Below are positions 1 to 12,310 of a stretch of 64,000 bases of DNA, one piece after another. This DNA is from Thysanoteuthis rhombus. Lineage: Eukaryota > Mollusca > Cephalopoda > Oegopsida > Thysanoteuthidae. Position 1 is the stretch's first letter; the number at the start of each line of letters is the position of its first letter. The DNA lies in contig OY735212.1 in NCBI GenBank assembly GCA_963457665.1, forward strand, positions 57,588,038-57,652,037. Reading direction: 5' to 3'. The translations under genes were made by a program, and so were the position numbers. The notes under the pieces were generated by a model. That model worked only from the letters and a program-made list of their open reading frames with translations, searched no databases and was not told where the DNA came from.

Positions 1-237
1 GTGAATTGACCCATCAATAAAAAAAACTATTTGGCGAGGAAGTGATCTTCAAGAAACCAAACAAATATTTTTGCTACTCATTGAAGGGAGTTTGTGTTCA
101 AAATTTCAAGTTTCTCCTATAATAGGCTACATCTGGGCAAAGTCCAGATAGATAGATAGATAGATAGATAGATATAAATGTCAGAACACAGTGATTAAAT
201 CAGCTTGATGTGGGTAACGGTGATTAATCTTACTGAT
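1..237 (+). repeat. Rep-A' copy (3' half, partial at window edge)
   Basis: Shares with 20610-20886 the order: ctcattga(a/g)gggag, a short A-rich and cagtttc segment, ctgggcaaa, a GATA-rich run, then ttgatgtgggta and ggtgattaat. Includes a (GATA)n run at 148-172. Confidence 0.6.
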
Positions 238-663
238 GTTCAAGTTTCTGAATATTCTCTTTTGTGCATGTATGAAGATTGGTCCAATGTTCTGAAATAA
301 ATGTGGCTTTCAGAGACATAAATGTTTGTACAAATATTTTAGTGTTTTTCTATTTACATGTTTCTACAAAAAGCAGCCTTTTTAGTATTAATTTTGGAAA
401 CGAGTCTTATTCATCAAGTTTTATTAACAGCCACTGTTATGAAAACACATTTCAATCTAAGTATATTCTTACTGACTGCCGAGATTGAGAATGTAATTAT
501 GGAAAATGAATGCTGTAACAAGAAGTGCCAAGTTTTGAAGTCTTTGAGTGGAAGAATTTTATAGAAATTTTAAAAACAGAAAACTTCCAGTCACTTTCTG
601 CAGATGAGCATTGATTTGAGTACAAAACAAAAAAACCAAAAAATTGAAGAGTAATGGATATAC
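238..663. other. No recognisable feature
   Basis: AT-rich sequence with short open frames only. I see no splice-flanked coding segment or repeat match to the rest of the window. Confidence 0.5.
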
Positions 664-1545
664 AGGTCTAGTTAATCTCCAAATAGAAACCAAGATGGAA
701 CATCAGCATATTGTGTTGAGGGTGATCAATGAAAGAATTGGGGAAAAAGGAGTGATCAATGAATAAGCTACTCTCACCTTTAGTTTGGACCGTGATCACT
801 GAAAAACAGAAGCAGGCTCAAGCTAAGGGATCAATTCACCTTGAGTTCACAGGGCTTTCTATCATGGGCATTGCAGAGCCAATACTTTCTCAACTCGTCT
901 AGTCCATCCAATATTCTGTTGGATACTGTTTCACATGTAATCTATGGGTATCCAAATTTTGAATCGTGATGTCCAGTGGTTGTCAGTCATTTTGTCAACC
1001 AGCCCATTTGAGGTTTCTAAAGGATTTTTTTTACATCACTCACTCCTATTTTTCCTCTCTAATACACTGTGCTGTCTTGTAATCTCTCCATGTAATTTTG
1101 TGCATGATTCTCTCTTCTGCATACTTCATGCTTCTCAGTTTGAGGGTCAGTCTCTTGCTTAGGTTCAAAGTTTCAGCTCCATAGGTGACTATCAGAATGA
1201 TGCATTGATTGTAGACCTTTCTTTTTGAGACTGATGGGATTTCCTTGTTCTCAAAGGCTGAACTTGCTCTACCAAAACCTTGCCATCCCAGAGTGATTCT
1301 TCACTTTTTCCTTCTTTTGAGAATTTCATAGAGATTTATTGTTCAAATATTTGGGCAACTAGCTCCATTGGTACAGCCTCTATACATGATACATACATAC
1401 ATAGCCAGCCAGACCAACTTGAAAACTGAAAAGACCTATTTTGACTGCTTAGGTTTACAGTTTCATATATATACAGAGGCAGCGGACCAACTTGAAAACC
1501 GAAGAAACCTATTTTGACTGTTTGGGTTTACGGTTTCTAAAATAG
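664..1545 (+). repeat. Rep-A copy split by a LINE
   Basis: The 5' part is 664-850 (caggtctagttaatctcc onward) and the 3' part about 1346-1545 (agctccattggtacagcc onward). The tail segment with agaccaacttgaaaac appears twice, at about 1405 and 1488, so the 3' end has a local duplication. A minus-strand RTE fragment sits between the two parts. Confidence 0.75.
852..1345 (-). mobile_element. RTE lineage 1 LINE, 3' fragment
   Basis: The reverse strand encodes decayed matches to the RTE C-terminus (GAETLNLSK..., RDYKTAQ...). The 3' end lies at the low coordinate and the TGATGA tail is missing. Inserted into Rep-A. Confidence 0.75.
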
Positions 1546-1640
1546 ATTAATGGATTGACAAATCAATCAATAAATGAATAAACAAGCAGAGAAATTGGAA
1601 GAAGTATTTGGGAACATGTACAGAGATAAATCCATCAACT

Positions 1641-1722
<82 letters not shown>
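1641..1722. repeat. (TA)n microsatellite
   Basis: About 80 bp of nearly pure TA with one TG interruption. Confidence 0.95.
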
Positions 1723-1874
1723 AGTTTGTGTCTTTTTAATGTGTTATTTGGATTTGGAACTTTTGCAAATTTGGATGTTGCTTCATGCACAATGAGAAAA
1801 ATGGCTAAGTAGTTCTTTTAATAGTCTTGAACTAAAATTCAAGAAATATAACAGCATGATTCTGGAAGATTTCT

Positions 1875-1990
<116 letters not shown>

Positions 1991-2168
1991 TGAAGATTGC
2001 TCTTAGCCTGAAACACTACTATTACTGGGATTTCTTTTTCATGTTCTTGAATCTATTTATTAGTTCTATTTACATTGTGAATATTGAACAGCACAGTGAA
2101 TAAATATTATCAACAACACATATAAATCTTTATATGTATTTTTTGTAATTTTTATCAAGATTACTATA

Positions 2169-2170
<2 letters not shown>

Positions 2171-2243
<73 letters not shown>

Positions 2244-2244
2244 C
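2171..2244. repeat. (TA)n microsatellite
   Basis: About 70 bp of TA ending in tacatacc. Confidence 0.95.
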
Positions 2245-2461
2245 CTAATTTTATAAACTCACACTTTACAAACTCCCAGCTTAATGAACATTAAAATAAG
2301 AATTTTAAACCTAATGGAAATTCAGCAATATTTTTGATTTTACCAGATTTATTCTTGAATCTAGGGTTGTAACATTAATTTTAATTTTGATTCTTAATCA
2401 TTGAATATTGGTTGTAAGGGTTTAGGTTTGAGGTATGAAATCAGCTTTTGTTTAACTATAA

Positions 2462-2645
2462 AGTCACTCTGGCTTGGTGGTTAAAGTAGTCAGGCATATA
2501 CTGGATTCCCTCTGGCTAGAGTGTGTGAATTTGATTCTAACTGTGGGCTTACTCTTCATTTCCAATTACACTTTTCAATTGTTGCCGTAGAATTACGGTC
2601 TGATACAAAGTTCTGATAAAAAACAACTGATAGTGAAAATGAAGG
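2462..2645 (+). mobile_element. tRNA-derived SINE (old)
   Basis: A box A-like stretch, TGGCTTGGTGGTTAAAG, is followed about 50 bases later by a degenerate box B (GAATTTGATTCTAAC), as in the pol III promoter of tRNA-derived SINEs. A non-tRNA body follows up to about 2645. The arms do not fold into a complete tRNA, so this is a SINE head and not a tRNA gene. Confidence 0.6.
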
Positions 2646-3010
2646 TGAAAACTAGTCAAAATTAATAATAATGCAAATAGACATTATATAAAATGTTATT
2701 ATTCTTCAATTTGGACCCAGAAACAGTTGTTCACATATGAATAGCACAAGTTTGTATGTAAGTGTCAGTTGATAGAAGATTAGTTTGTAAGTTCGTCCCT
2801 GCTTTTGTGGTGATGCAGAGTATTGTGAATGTTGGGTCTTGAAAGGATAAACGCATATGTGTGAGAGACAACCATCTCCACACTTGATTAAGTCCAGGGA
2901 GAGGAATACTGTTTTATCATTTTCATTTATATTACGTTTGTTTTCTAAGAACAATTTTACCTCAATTTCACTTCTCTTGCTTTACAACCAATCATTAGTT
3001 TGTAAAACAA
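2646..3010. other. No recognisable feature
   Basis: AT-rich; nothing identified. Confidence 0.5.
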
Positions 3011-3097
<87 letters not shown>

Positions 3098-3098
3098 A
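3011..3098. repeat. (TA)n microsatellite
   Basis: About 85 bp of TA. Confidence 0.95.
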
Positions 3099-4054
3099 AA
3101 AAATCCCCCCTACAAGAGGGACAGGTATCTGCAGCCATAAAAACAGACTAACAAATTAAAAATATTTTTTATGAAATTTTTAGATTTGTTTCCCTTCATA
3201 TAAAATGATTAATTTTCATCCTAAATTGACTGTAAAACCCCCTTCCTCTTAAACCTTTATAAAAAAAGGGGATTTGTCAACCTAAAATGTCTGTGGTAGG
3301 GATATCAAGATGTGCTGAATTTAGTCATAGCTTTTTTTGTCTGGGATGCCTGGCTCTCAAGTTATAAGACTACGAACATACATGCATTACAATTTTAGAT
3401 GCTATACCCGGCAAAAATTGTGTAATCTACATGATCTAGAAAAAAATATGATATCAATTTTATTTTGTTTGTTTGCAGTGTACGCCTTGATGCCGAAATG
3501 TTCAGCTATTGAACAAAAATTATTTTGCATGCTACCTGTGATTTATTTATAAGTTAAAAAGCTGAGTGAACATCTTCTGAGTTTGCTGATTCCATAATTT
3601 TTTGCCAAGAGTTGTACATAGGTGTGTATAGGGGGTATAATGTTTCTTCTGGCGTGATAAAAAAAGTGAGTGATAAACTCTTCGAATAGTCTTGAACTAA
3701 AACTCCATAAGTATGTTAGTAGAATTCCGAAAGATTACTGGTTGTGCAATTCTAAAAAGTACAAACCGACTTATTCTAGAGCTCACAGTTTTCAAAAAAC
3801 TCAGCCAACTTCATTAGCTTACTTATATTGCACCTGTCTAAGATCAATCTGCTTGATCAGATCTACTCCTACTACTTATGTCTGACCTCCTCTTCAAGAA
3901 AAGTCGATTTGACAACTAGAAATACACTTCCACACAAATTAAGACTCCTTTTAATTCCTTTAACCAAGGCGCATTGTTGATAAAAGTTGTCTTAAGTTCA
4001 TTATCGATGCAGCCGAGAGCTGAACAGATGCAACCAGACAGAACTTGCCTAAAT
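3099..4054. other. No recognisable feature
   Basis: AT-rich; short open frames without splice signals or family motifs. Confidence 0.5.
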
Positions 4055-4205
4055 TACAATCTGTACCTTGCATGAATGAATCACCGTAGCCCACGCATGT
4101 ACCAGAACTAATTATCTAAAATTATCTTGAGAAAAAACTGGCAAAAGATTTGGGCTTTGTTGATCCAAAATAACCACAGAGACCCCAAAAAGCATTAAAA
4201 AATTT
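4055..4205 (+). repeat. Rep-B MITE, 5' half
   Basis: Starts with tgaatgaatcaccgtagccc, the left terminal repeat, then gtaccagaactaattatc. The 3' half is absent. Confidence 0.75.
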
Positions 4206-5607
4206 TAGAAACATATATAGGTTTGATAGTTCCTACATTGTATGAGGTTGAAGTAGGAATGGTAGTTGGTTCTGCATTGCGATGAGATGAAGTAGGTGCT
4301 GAGGATAAAGGAATTTGTCCACGCACATTTTGAGTTTACCACCACATGCTATGACATGATATGAATGTTGAAGGAGATGAAGTGGCCATCTTCTTTAGAT
4401 GTAAACATCCTGTAGCCATTTCGTTTGAAGAGAGGATATGCGTGCCAAGTATGAATATGGATAAGGATATTAAACAGAATTTGCGATTGTGATAAAGACA
4501 CATAAGAATGTGCAGACAAACAAATAGGACACATATTTGATGATTCCACAAATGAGGCATTTATAACAATACATATAATACTGAAAGGAAAATACATGTT
4601 AATATGAGTAAGATTGATCGTGATAGAGAGGCCTGTTTAAATGAGATCACTAGCTAATTAAGGAAGGAGAGTGGATCCATGATAGAATGGGTATATAGTG
4701 TAAGCTTGAAGTTAGGTGGGAGAAGAAGACAGTAGTTAGGGCTTGAGCAAAGGTTAGGAGCTCTGTGCAAAGTAGTTGTAGCAGTGAGCCATTGAAGTGG
4801 AGGTAAACGAAATGCTTTGAATCCTTAAGGATAGGTATTTTGTAGACCAAGGAATAATTATGGGGACTGGGTAATCAGTGGTATGACTAACAGTCAAGTT
4901 TGGAGGCAATATAAGACATCTGAATCTATGATTGCTAAAAGCGACTCCGAGGCCATTCTCAGACGCTGGAAAACAAACAGCTGAAAAACTAAATCAAAGA
5001 AAGCACACGGGGTTAAACCTATAAACGTTCCCCCAAGCAAAGGGAATTAAGGAGACAGAAGATAATTGTGACTGTTGTGCAGTAATTGCAGTTATTTCAT
5101 TCATGGGAGTTGGAGGGGTGAATACATGTTTGAGCTAAAAGACTTGTGATTCGTAGCTGAGCGTATGAGAGATATCTCAATATCTGTGAAAATTAAACAG
5201 GCAAGATTTAGAACACTGATTGGTTACAATCAGAGAAAAATAAAATTCAAATTGACTGGGAGGCCAGCAAAATAATATTGGTCCCAGAGAGAAAGAGAAG
5301 AAGTAACCGACTAAGAAAGTCAAGGTTTCAAATAAGCAAGTGAACAGAGCTCCTAAGTACAGTAGATACAGTAAAAAACATTCTGCATATGTGGCTAGAT
5401 TTATGATATTGTATCAAAAGCTGAGACTTTTTTATTTTTGTATTTAATTTTAATTAAATATAAGATTATTACACTTGCAAATTTTTATTTACATGGCATA
5501 TCTTTAAATTCTAAAAATGTCACTCAAGTGTCCCCACATATTGATTTATATGAGCACATAATGAAGAAGTGTCTTCCAAGAACAGATACTTCACATTACT
5601 CTGAAGT
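4206..5607. other. No recognisable feature
   Basis: A 1.4-kb stretch with purine-rich segments (4230-5100). The open frames of about 75-80 codons on the minus strand (4336-4597) show no recognisable family. Confidence 0.5.
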
Positions 5608-6275
5608 AGTTTCAATATCCGTACCTCAAATAAATGAATCACTGTAGCCCCCACCCATGAACCAGACTTGATTATATAAAAAATTATCTTTAAAAAATTA
5701 CTCTTTTATCTAAAATTATCTTTTAAAAGACAGACCATGGAAAAAACAGGAATCAGAGACATCATAGAATCTACTAGAAAACTTAAATGGCAATGGGCCG
5801 GTCATGTTGCAAGAATGGCAGACAACCAATGGACATCACGACTCACAACATACATCCCCTGGGATCAAATGCAAAACTGAGGCCGGCAAAATACAAGATG
5901 GAGAGACAAACTAGACAAATTCAGGAAATACTGCCTCTGCAACACCCACGATAGAGAAATGTGGCAAATCCTAGAGAAGGTCTATGTCCAACAACGAACG
6001 ATAAAAGACTGATGAGGATGATGAAGATGATAATCTTTGAAAAATTTGTTTCAAAGTACATTTTTGGAAAAGCAAAAAATACATTTTTTAGATGGCGCTT
6101 AGTGGTGTGCTCATGCTGATTTTAACGATTGTACCCCCCAAAATATGACTATGAGCAACCAGAGACACACATACACTTATACAAACAAGCAAAGAAAGAA
6201 GGATTAGTCCCCCACTTCACTGGTTGGGCCATTTGTGGAACTATGGTTATTCGACCAAAAAACCAAGAACGAGAA
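5608..6275 (+). repeat. Rep-B MITE split by a LINE
   Basis: The left part is 5608-5737 (gaatcactgtagcccccacc onward). The right part, 6036-6275, ends in ggaactatggttattcgacc, the decayed right terminal repeat. An RTE fragment occupies the gap. Confidence 0.8.
5738..6035 (+). mobile_element. RTE lineage 1 LINE, 3' end
   Basis: Encodes the conserved RTE tail region (GIRDIIESTRKLKWQWAGHV, ARMADNQWTSRLTT) and ends in a gatgaggatgatgaagatga tail. 5' truncated and inserted into Rep-B. Confidence 0.9.
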
Positions 6276-6815
6276 TTTGTTTTGGTCACATATGAGACAG
6301 AATCCTGCAGTTCATTTTATGATTAGATTTCCTTTTTTATGCAATGTTTAATTCCCAGGAAAGTTTCATGCTGATGAGACAAAATAGAATTAGCAGACTA
6401 ATACAACAAATCATCAAATGAGCTTCTGTTTTTTTTTTCTACTGCAGGCAATGTTAAGTGACTTTTGGTGGTAAATATTTCAGAAGAACAGGGAATGAGA
6501 AGGAGGTACATTATGTTATGATTATAGCAATGTAATTGATGTGCCAACGTACATTGTTTTTAAAATCCACTTAAGACCAGAAATGACAAAACAGTGTGTT
6601 TGAACTGTGATGGTTGGAAAACTACCAGAACTTATGGCTAGAAAACATTTTTTCATTCAAAGATTCAGTCCCACTTCCCTCTTCCCAGCAACAAATATCC
6701 TAACCTGACAGCGTATGTACAATAATCACATAAAAAGCTTTTTCCTGAGATTTTCAAAGCCAATATATTCAATAATTACACTACAGAGACAAAAATGAAA
6801 GAAAAAAAAAGAAAA
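6276..6815. other. No recognisable feature
   Basis: AT-rich; nothing identified. Confidence 0.5.
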
Positions 6816-7264
6816 GAGGTCTGGTGAGTTACTCAGTGAAACCATCACCGGACCATCTCTTAGCAGTATTCCTTGTCGGGGGTGAGCATTCAAAAACTTT
6901 GGAAAAAGAATGATCATTGAATAAATTACTCCTCTTGCCTTTCATTGGATCATTAAAAGGTCCTTATAATAAAAATAATAACAAGCATGAACACAGCCTG
7001 GCACGAACTAGAGACCAATTTAGCATAAACTTCCATTGCAAATTGAAATTCACCCCCACCTAAAAAACCTATTTAGAGGGAGAGTTTTCAAAAGAAGAAA
7101 ATACTTGTTTTTTGTAGACATGATAAGGAATGAATGTAAAAAACTTCAGCCCTCTAGTTTCATTTAGGCAGCCTGTACACATGATACGTTCATAGCCAGC
7201 TAGCTAGAACAACTTGAAAACTGAAGAAACTCGTATTTACAGTGTTGATTAATGATTTCTAATT
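6816..7264 (+). repeat. Rep-A, full-length copy
   Basis: Runs from ggtctggtgagttactcag through the conserved middle (accaatttagcataaac) to aatgatttctaa. About 450 bp. Confidence 0.85.
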
Positions 7265-7565
7265 TGGCTGGATACTGGGGTAGGTATCATTGCTCAGCTG
7301 ATAAAACCATCAATTTATGTGTGGATAAGTTTTTTGTCTGCAATTGGATATGCAGGCATTTTTTTTAGTGGCCACTACCCATCTTACTTTTTCAATTCAA
7401 GTGAGAATCAATATGAATTGTATTTTGTAAAAGTGGACAATTTTGAAGAGCAAAAATGAATAATTAACACAATAGTATAAATAATGTGTTTGAGTCAGAA
7501 GAACAAAAATTATGGAAAATCGAGTTGAATAATTTTACTGCCTTCTGTTTTTAAATGCTGATTAA

Positions 7566-7705
7566 CTAATATCGAGTTTGGCTTTCAGAATTTCCATCTG
7601 AAACTCTTCGTATTTGAGAGAGATAAGCAAATTGATTTTTGCTTCTTCTTTTGTTCGAATCTGATAACAAGTTTTGCCTATTAAGTAAACCTGATTATCT
7701 GTCTA
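7566..7705 (-). pseudogene. Degenerate coding-like segment, unknown family
   Basis: The minus strand reads about 40 codons after a stop: GKTCYQIRTKEEAKINLLIS and then LKYEEFQMEILKAKLDI. The composition (charged, amphipathic, coiled-coil-like) is unlike random AT-rich translation. There is no start and the frame is blocked upstream. It could be the C-terminal coiled coil of a transposon-borne protein or an old exon. I do not recognise the family. Confidence 0.3.
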
Positions 7706-7892
7706 TGTTGGTATTCTTCAGGCTGCTGTCTTTGTCTTTGTTGATATAATGGCAGACTTGGAGCTGACCAGTGAAATCTAATTCCACTTCCAGGTGTCAT
7801 ACTTTGTTTGCATCCACGTAGACATAATCATATGAATTATATAATTTTGCATTTCAATTCATATCTAAATAGATAGCAAGATAGATAGATAT

Positions 7893-8180
7893 CTGTGTCT
7901 TGCATAAGTGAATTACCTTAGCCAGTGTATGTACCAGAACTAGTTTTCCAAAAGATTACCTTGAAAAAATAGACCTTCCGTCTAAAATTATTTATATATC
8001 TACCTAAATATTTTTAGATTGTGCCTAGTGGTGTACTCGTGCGAATTTTCAATGTTTTAACCCAAAAAATGTGACCAGGAGTATCTAGATACACACACTT
8101 ACATACACATAGACATAATAAGCAGAAGAAGAGGAATCTGTAGCTCACTTGGCTGGTTGGTAAGGCAATTTATGATACAA
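7893..8180 (+). repeat. Rep-B MITE
   Basis: Opens with gtgaattaccttagccagtg and runs through gtgcctagtggtgtactc to ggctggttggtaaggc. Its right terminal repeat is replaced by the RTE insertion that follows. Confidence 0.75.
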
Positions 8181-8611
8181 CCATTGCATCCTCTGGATAA
8201 TCATTTATGAAGCTGAAACATGGAACCTAACCGAGAGACTGACCTACAGATTGAAATGCATACAACATGCACTTGAAAAAATCATGCTCAACCCTACAAG
8301 GAGAGATCATAAGACAACACAATACATCAGGGTACAAAACGGGAGTCCGAGACATCATAGAATCCATAAGAAGACTCAAATGGCAATGGGCTGATCATGT
8401 TGAAAGAGTGGCAGACAACCAATGGACATCACAACTCACCACATGAATCCCCAGAGATCACATGCACAACCAAGGCCAGCAGAATTCTAGATGGAAAGAC
8501 AAAATAGACTAACTCAGATAGTATTGGCTCCGAAATACCCATGATAGAGAGGTATGGTGAATCCTGAGGAAGGTTTAACAGTGGTCATTAAAAGACTGAT
8601 GATGATGATAT
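8181..8611 (+). mobile_element. RTE lineage 1 LINE, 3' end
   Basis: Begins at the QCILxIVIYEAETWNL region of the RTE C-terminus and ends in ctgatgatgatgat. Decayed. It starts exactly where the Rep-B right end is lost. Confidence 0.88.
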
Positions 8612-9327
8612 ACGTTTGGAAATTTGATCCTGAAAAAGATGACTCATCCTAACACCTAGTTTCCAACATATTCATCAAAGTAGTCCCCTTGTGAGCCACT
8701 GTGCAGGATCACAGTGGGTACTGCTCACAAAAGATAGCAGCAAAAATCAGTACAACAATCATTGCAAGACTGCTATTGATATTCTCTTAACTTTTAGATC
8801 ATACCTTGTATATTCATTTATATACATAGGTAGGTAGGTATGTATATGCAGGGTGAAAGGAAAATATATCTTTGTGGTCTTTTGATAAAATTGCCCATAT
8901 ATTTCTCAAAGTAAACAAGACAACTAAAATTTAGCCATAAATAAGCTTTATGTAACAATATATATGTTATGTAAGTAAAAAATATATATATATATATATA
9001 ACCATTATGTTGTTATATTAACATAGGTGTACAACCCGGAAGACAGTCGGGAGCAAATGCTCTCCTAAATTTGGCACAGACAGTATAGAATTTTGGGAAA
9101 ATCAGTGTAATTCAGGCAAAACAATGTGAATTTTCAGGCAAATCAAGCCCTTTGCCCCCCTTAACCAAAGTGTTCCTATACACTCATGTGTATCAATGTG
9201 TTTATGTATGTAATATATATATATATATATATATACATATTTTTTTTTTTTTCATGTTTGTATGTATGTATGTATGTATGTATCAAGAAAAGGACATATA
9301 TGATCAGTCAGAATGAATTATAAATTG
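8612..9327. other. Low-complexity intron sequence
   Basis: Contains a GGTA-type run (8830-8845), short (TA)n tracts (8978-9000, 9213-9236), a T tract and a (GTAT)n run (9258-9284). No gene-like signal. Confidence 0.6.
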
Positions 9328-9496
9328 TGTTATCAAATAAAACTTTATTTGAAATGATCTCCCGTTGTTACACAGTTAATGTGTCACTAAACTTAGACAA
9401 CATAAGTAGAATTGTTTATTCTACTTACAATGAGTGATGCATTACCCGTGTAACTATGGGATATCATTTCAAATAAGATTCTATATGATATAACGC
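9328..9496. mobile_element. Fold-back MITE F1
   Basis: Two imperfect arms of about 80 bp pair around 9413: tatttgaaatgatctccc on the left against the reverse complement of gggatatcatttcaaata on the right. A short gtagaattgtttattctac hairpin is at the centre. No coding capacity. Confidence 0.7.
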
Positions 9497-9592
9497 ATTT
9501 ATAATACATATGTATATATATTTTTTTAAATGTGTAAACAGATATAAGTAAGCTATCAAATATACATAAATATATATGTAAATGTTAAAATC

Positions 9593-9960
9593 ATATATAT
9601 ATATATAGTCCAGAAAGCTTTACAGCTTTAAACCCTGATCATTAAAAAAACTTTTTTAATAGATTTTTTGTCTCACTTCAATCACCCATTTCTCAATATC
9701 TGTCAAAACAATTTATGTGATTTTCCAAAGTGAAATTTTCTCTTGTTGGGATCATCAGTTGTTTACCATGTAACTTTTTCGGGGATTTTGAAAACAAGTT
9801 ATAAAACAATTTTTGAAAACAGTTATATTAACCCGGCATTTCAGCAGTGTTGATCAAATACAATCTCCCTATATTTCATAGTTTATACCATGCATGCAGT
9901 TGGTCATTTTATGTGTATCGTTTATCAATATCATTTTATACTTCATATTCATTTCTTGAA
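9593..9960 (+). repeat. Rep-C copy 1
   Basis: Similar over about 360 bp to 35135-35495: agtccagaaagctttacag..., gttgggatcatca(g/a)(t/c)tgttta..., and a (TA)n run at the left edge of both. Confidence 0.7.
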
Positions 9961-10390
9961 ATAAGGCTTACTTAGATAAGTTACCCTTTTAGAAACGCTT
10001 TTAACGACGAGGGATCAGTAAGTATAACAACAGACGTGAGTTGCTCTTCATGTCATCTCTATTGAATGTTCACCCATATCAATTCTGTTGTGTCAGTTTT
10101 AGTTCCAGACTGCATACCAACCAACTTATGATTCCATGTCTGAAAACACTAATTATACAGAAAAACTTCTTCGAGTTGATTGTCTACTAACATAATCAAC
10201 CAAATAATGTGACAATTATTTTCTACTTACCATAAATTAATTTTTCCACATTGTATAACATTCTTTTAAAACACTTTTAATTATGAAATAAAGTATTTTT
10301 ATATACATGGTTAATCACTCGATAGAAACAATGAATAGGAGATAATAGATAGGAAATGAAGAAACAGACTTAATGAGTAAATGTTTAAAT

Positions 10391-10505
10391 TTTCAGATCT
10401 TAAGCTCCATTGGTGCAGCCCATACATGTGAAACATATATAGCCAACTAGACCCACTCAAAAACTGAAGAAACCTATGTGGTCAGTTTTGATGACAGTTT
10501 TCAAC
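10391..10505 (+). repeat. Rep-A, 3' fragment
   Basis: From aagctccattggtgcagcc to gatgacagttttc. Confidence 0.75.
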
Positions 10506-10867
10506 AATGCAAATACACATCCACATATAACCTCCCTCTCTCTCTCATACATACTATAAAACGTGATGCACAAATATTTTTTTCAAACCATTTTCTCTGC
10601 AGTAACCAAAGTATTTAAGCAATTAATCTCTCTTCTGCTGAACATAGAATCTGTTATTTTCTTTCTACTTGTTTATATGATGTAATGCTAAGGTCAGGTT
10701 TTTGGTTCAGTTCACTTGCAGTCATAATGGAGACTGCAAAATTTTCAACAATTCTTTCCTTTCCATCAAAGGTGGGATGATTTTTTGATATTATCTGTTT
10801 ATACTGATAGAGAAATTGATATATTTCAATGGTGGTCTATTGTACAAAACCAAACATAGTAATATCT

Positions 10868-11180
10868 GTACTCTGTATAAATGAATCACTGAAGCTTTTA
10901 TCTAAAAAAGAAAAAAATTGATCCCTTATTTAAAAAAAAATACCAGCACAATATTTGGGCATTGTTGGTCAGAATGACAAAAGAGATAAAAAAAAAAAAG
11001 ATATACTGTTTTTAGATGATGCCTATTAGCGTAATGATGCAAATTTTCAAGGTTGTGGCCAAAAAAATGTGACCAGGAGCATTCGGAAACACACACACAC
11101 ACACAAAGCAAAGAAAGAAAAATCCATAGCCCACTTGGCTGGTTGGTAGGACTATTTATAGGGCTATGGTGATTCAATAT
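10868..11180 (+). repeat. Rep-B MITE
   Basis: The left end is aatgaatcactgaagc and the right end ggctatggtgattc. These terminal repeats are inverted with respect to each other. Confidence 0.85.
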
Positions 11181-11750
11181 TTTTCAGTGGTGATATTTTG
11201 TATAAAACCAATCTAAACAAACATAAGTGAGTGTTCATATTCTGTGAAAATAAATCATTGAAAATCATTGTGTATAGAATTTTCATTCTACTTTAATTCC
11301 CTGACATTTTGTTGAATTTTTATTTGAAAATTTTCTCATTTGGAAATATCCTTTCAATGTTTTAGACATGTAATGTTCTTAATCACCATTTTTTTTTTCA
11401 TAATGGCTTCCATTTTAGATTGTTTTTTTTCCCTACAAATCAAAACCACTGATTTAGTAACCAGTTGAAAAATATCCAGATATAATTTAGTGGAGGCATG
11501 AAATGAGTTCTGCTAGATTCACCAATTTACCATGAATAATAGCTAGAAAGAGAATTGCATTGTTAAGCTAACATAGAGAACATTCTGAAAATTGATTTTA
11601 TAATAAAAAAAAAAGATATGATACCACTCAACCAATCAAAAAATCCCAGAAATAATACCAACACGATGCATTCATTTGCTGGGCCGCCTACTAAGTATTA
11701 GACTAAGTATACTTTTCTCCTTTCAACCTTTTTCAAGCTTTTTTTTTCTT
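11181..11750. other. No recognisable feature
   Basis: AT-rich with poly-A/T tracts. Confidence 0.5.
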
Positions 11751-11751
11751 A

Positions 11752-12028
11752 GGAAAGAGAAACCATCAACACAAATGTCAAAATAAGTTTCTTCAGGTTT
11801 TAAGATGGTGTTGCCGGCTGTGTATGTATCACCAGGCTGCAGCATCAGAGCTAAAGGGCTGAAGATTCGAACATTTATTCTTATGTCAACAAAAAAACAC
11901 TTTTTGTTTTGCTTTTTTACTGGGGGTTCAATTTGCAATGTAAAAATTATGCTAAATTAATCCCTCAGTTTGAGTGTGCTTGTTTTTTGAAAATTCACTC
12001 TTTTTAATGATCACTTCCCAACTAAATG
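11752..12028 (-). repeat. Rep-A copy (partial)
   Basis: Reverse orientation, starting gagaaaccatcaac. The 5' third is missing and it abuts a Rep-B copy. Confidence 0.8.
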
Positions 12029-12034
12029 GGACCA

Positions 12035-12310
12035 ACCAACCAAGTGGATGACAGATTTTTCTCTTTGACTATCTGAATGCCTGTGTCTCTGGGTGCACAT
12101 AGTCACATTTTTAGGACTACAACTTTGAAAATCCACTAGGTACCATCTTTCAAGGTCTCTAAGATCATTTTGGACCAAAACTAACCCAATCTTAAGCTGG
12201 TATATTTTACAATGATTTAGATAATTTCACATAATCTTTTAGACAATTATATAATTAATTCTGTTACATACACTGACTGTGGTGATTCATTTATTTGAGG
12301 TACAGATGTA
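12035..12310 (-). repeat. Rep-B MITE
   Basis: Reverse orientation; the left terminal repeat is seen at ctgtggtgattcatttattt. Confidence 0.8.
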
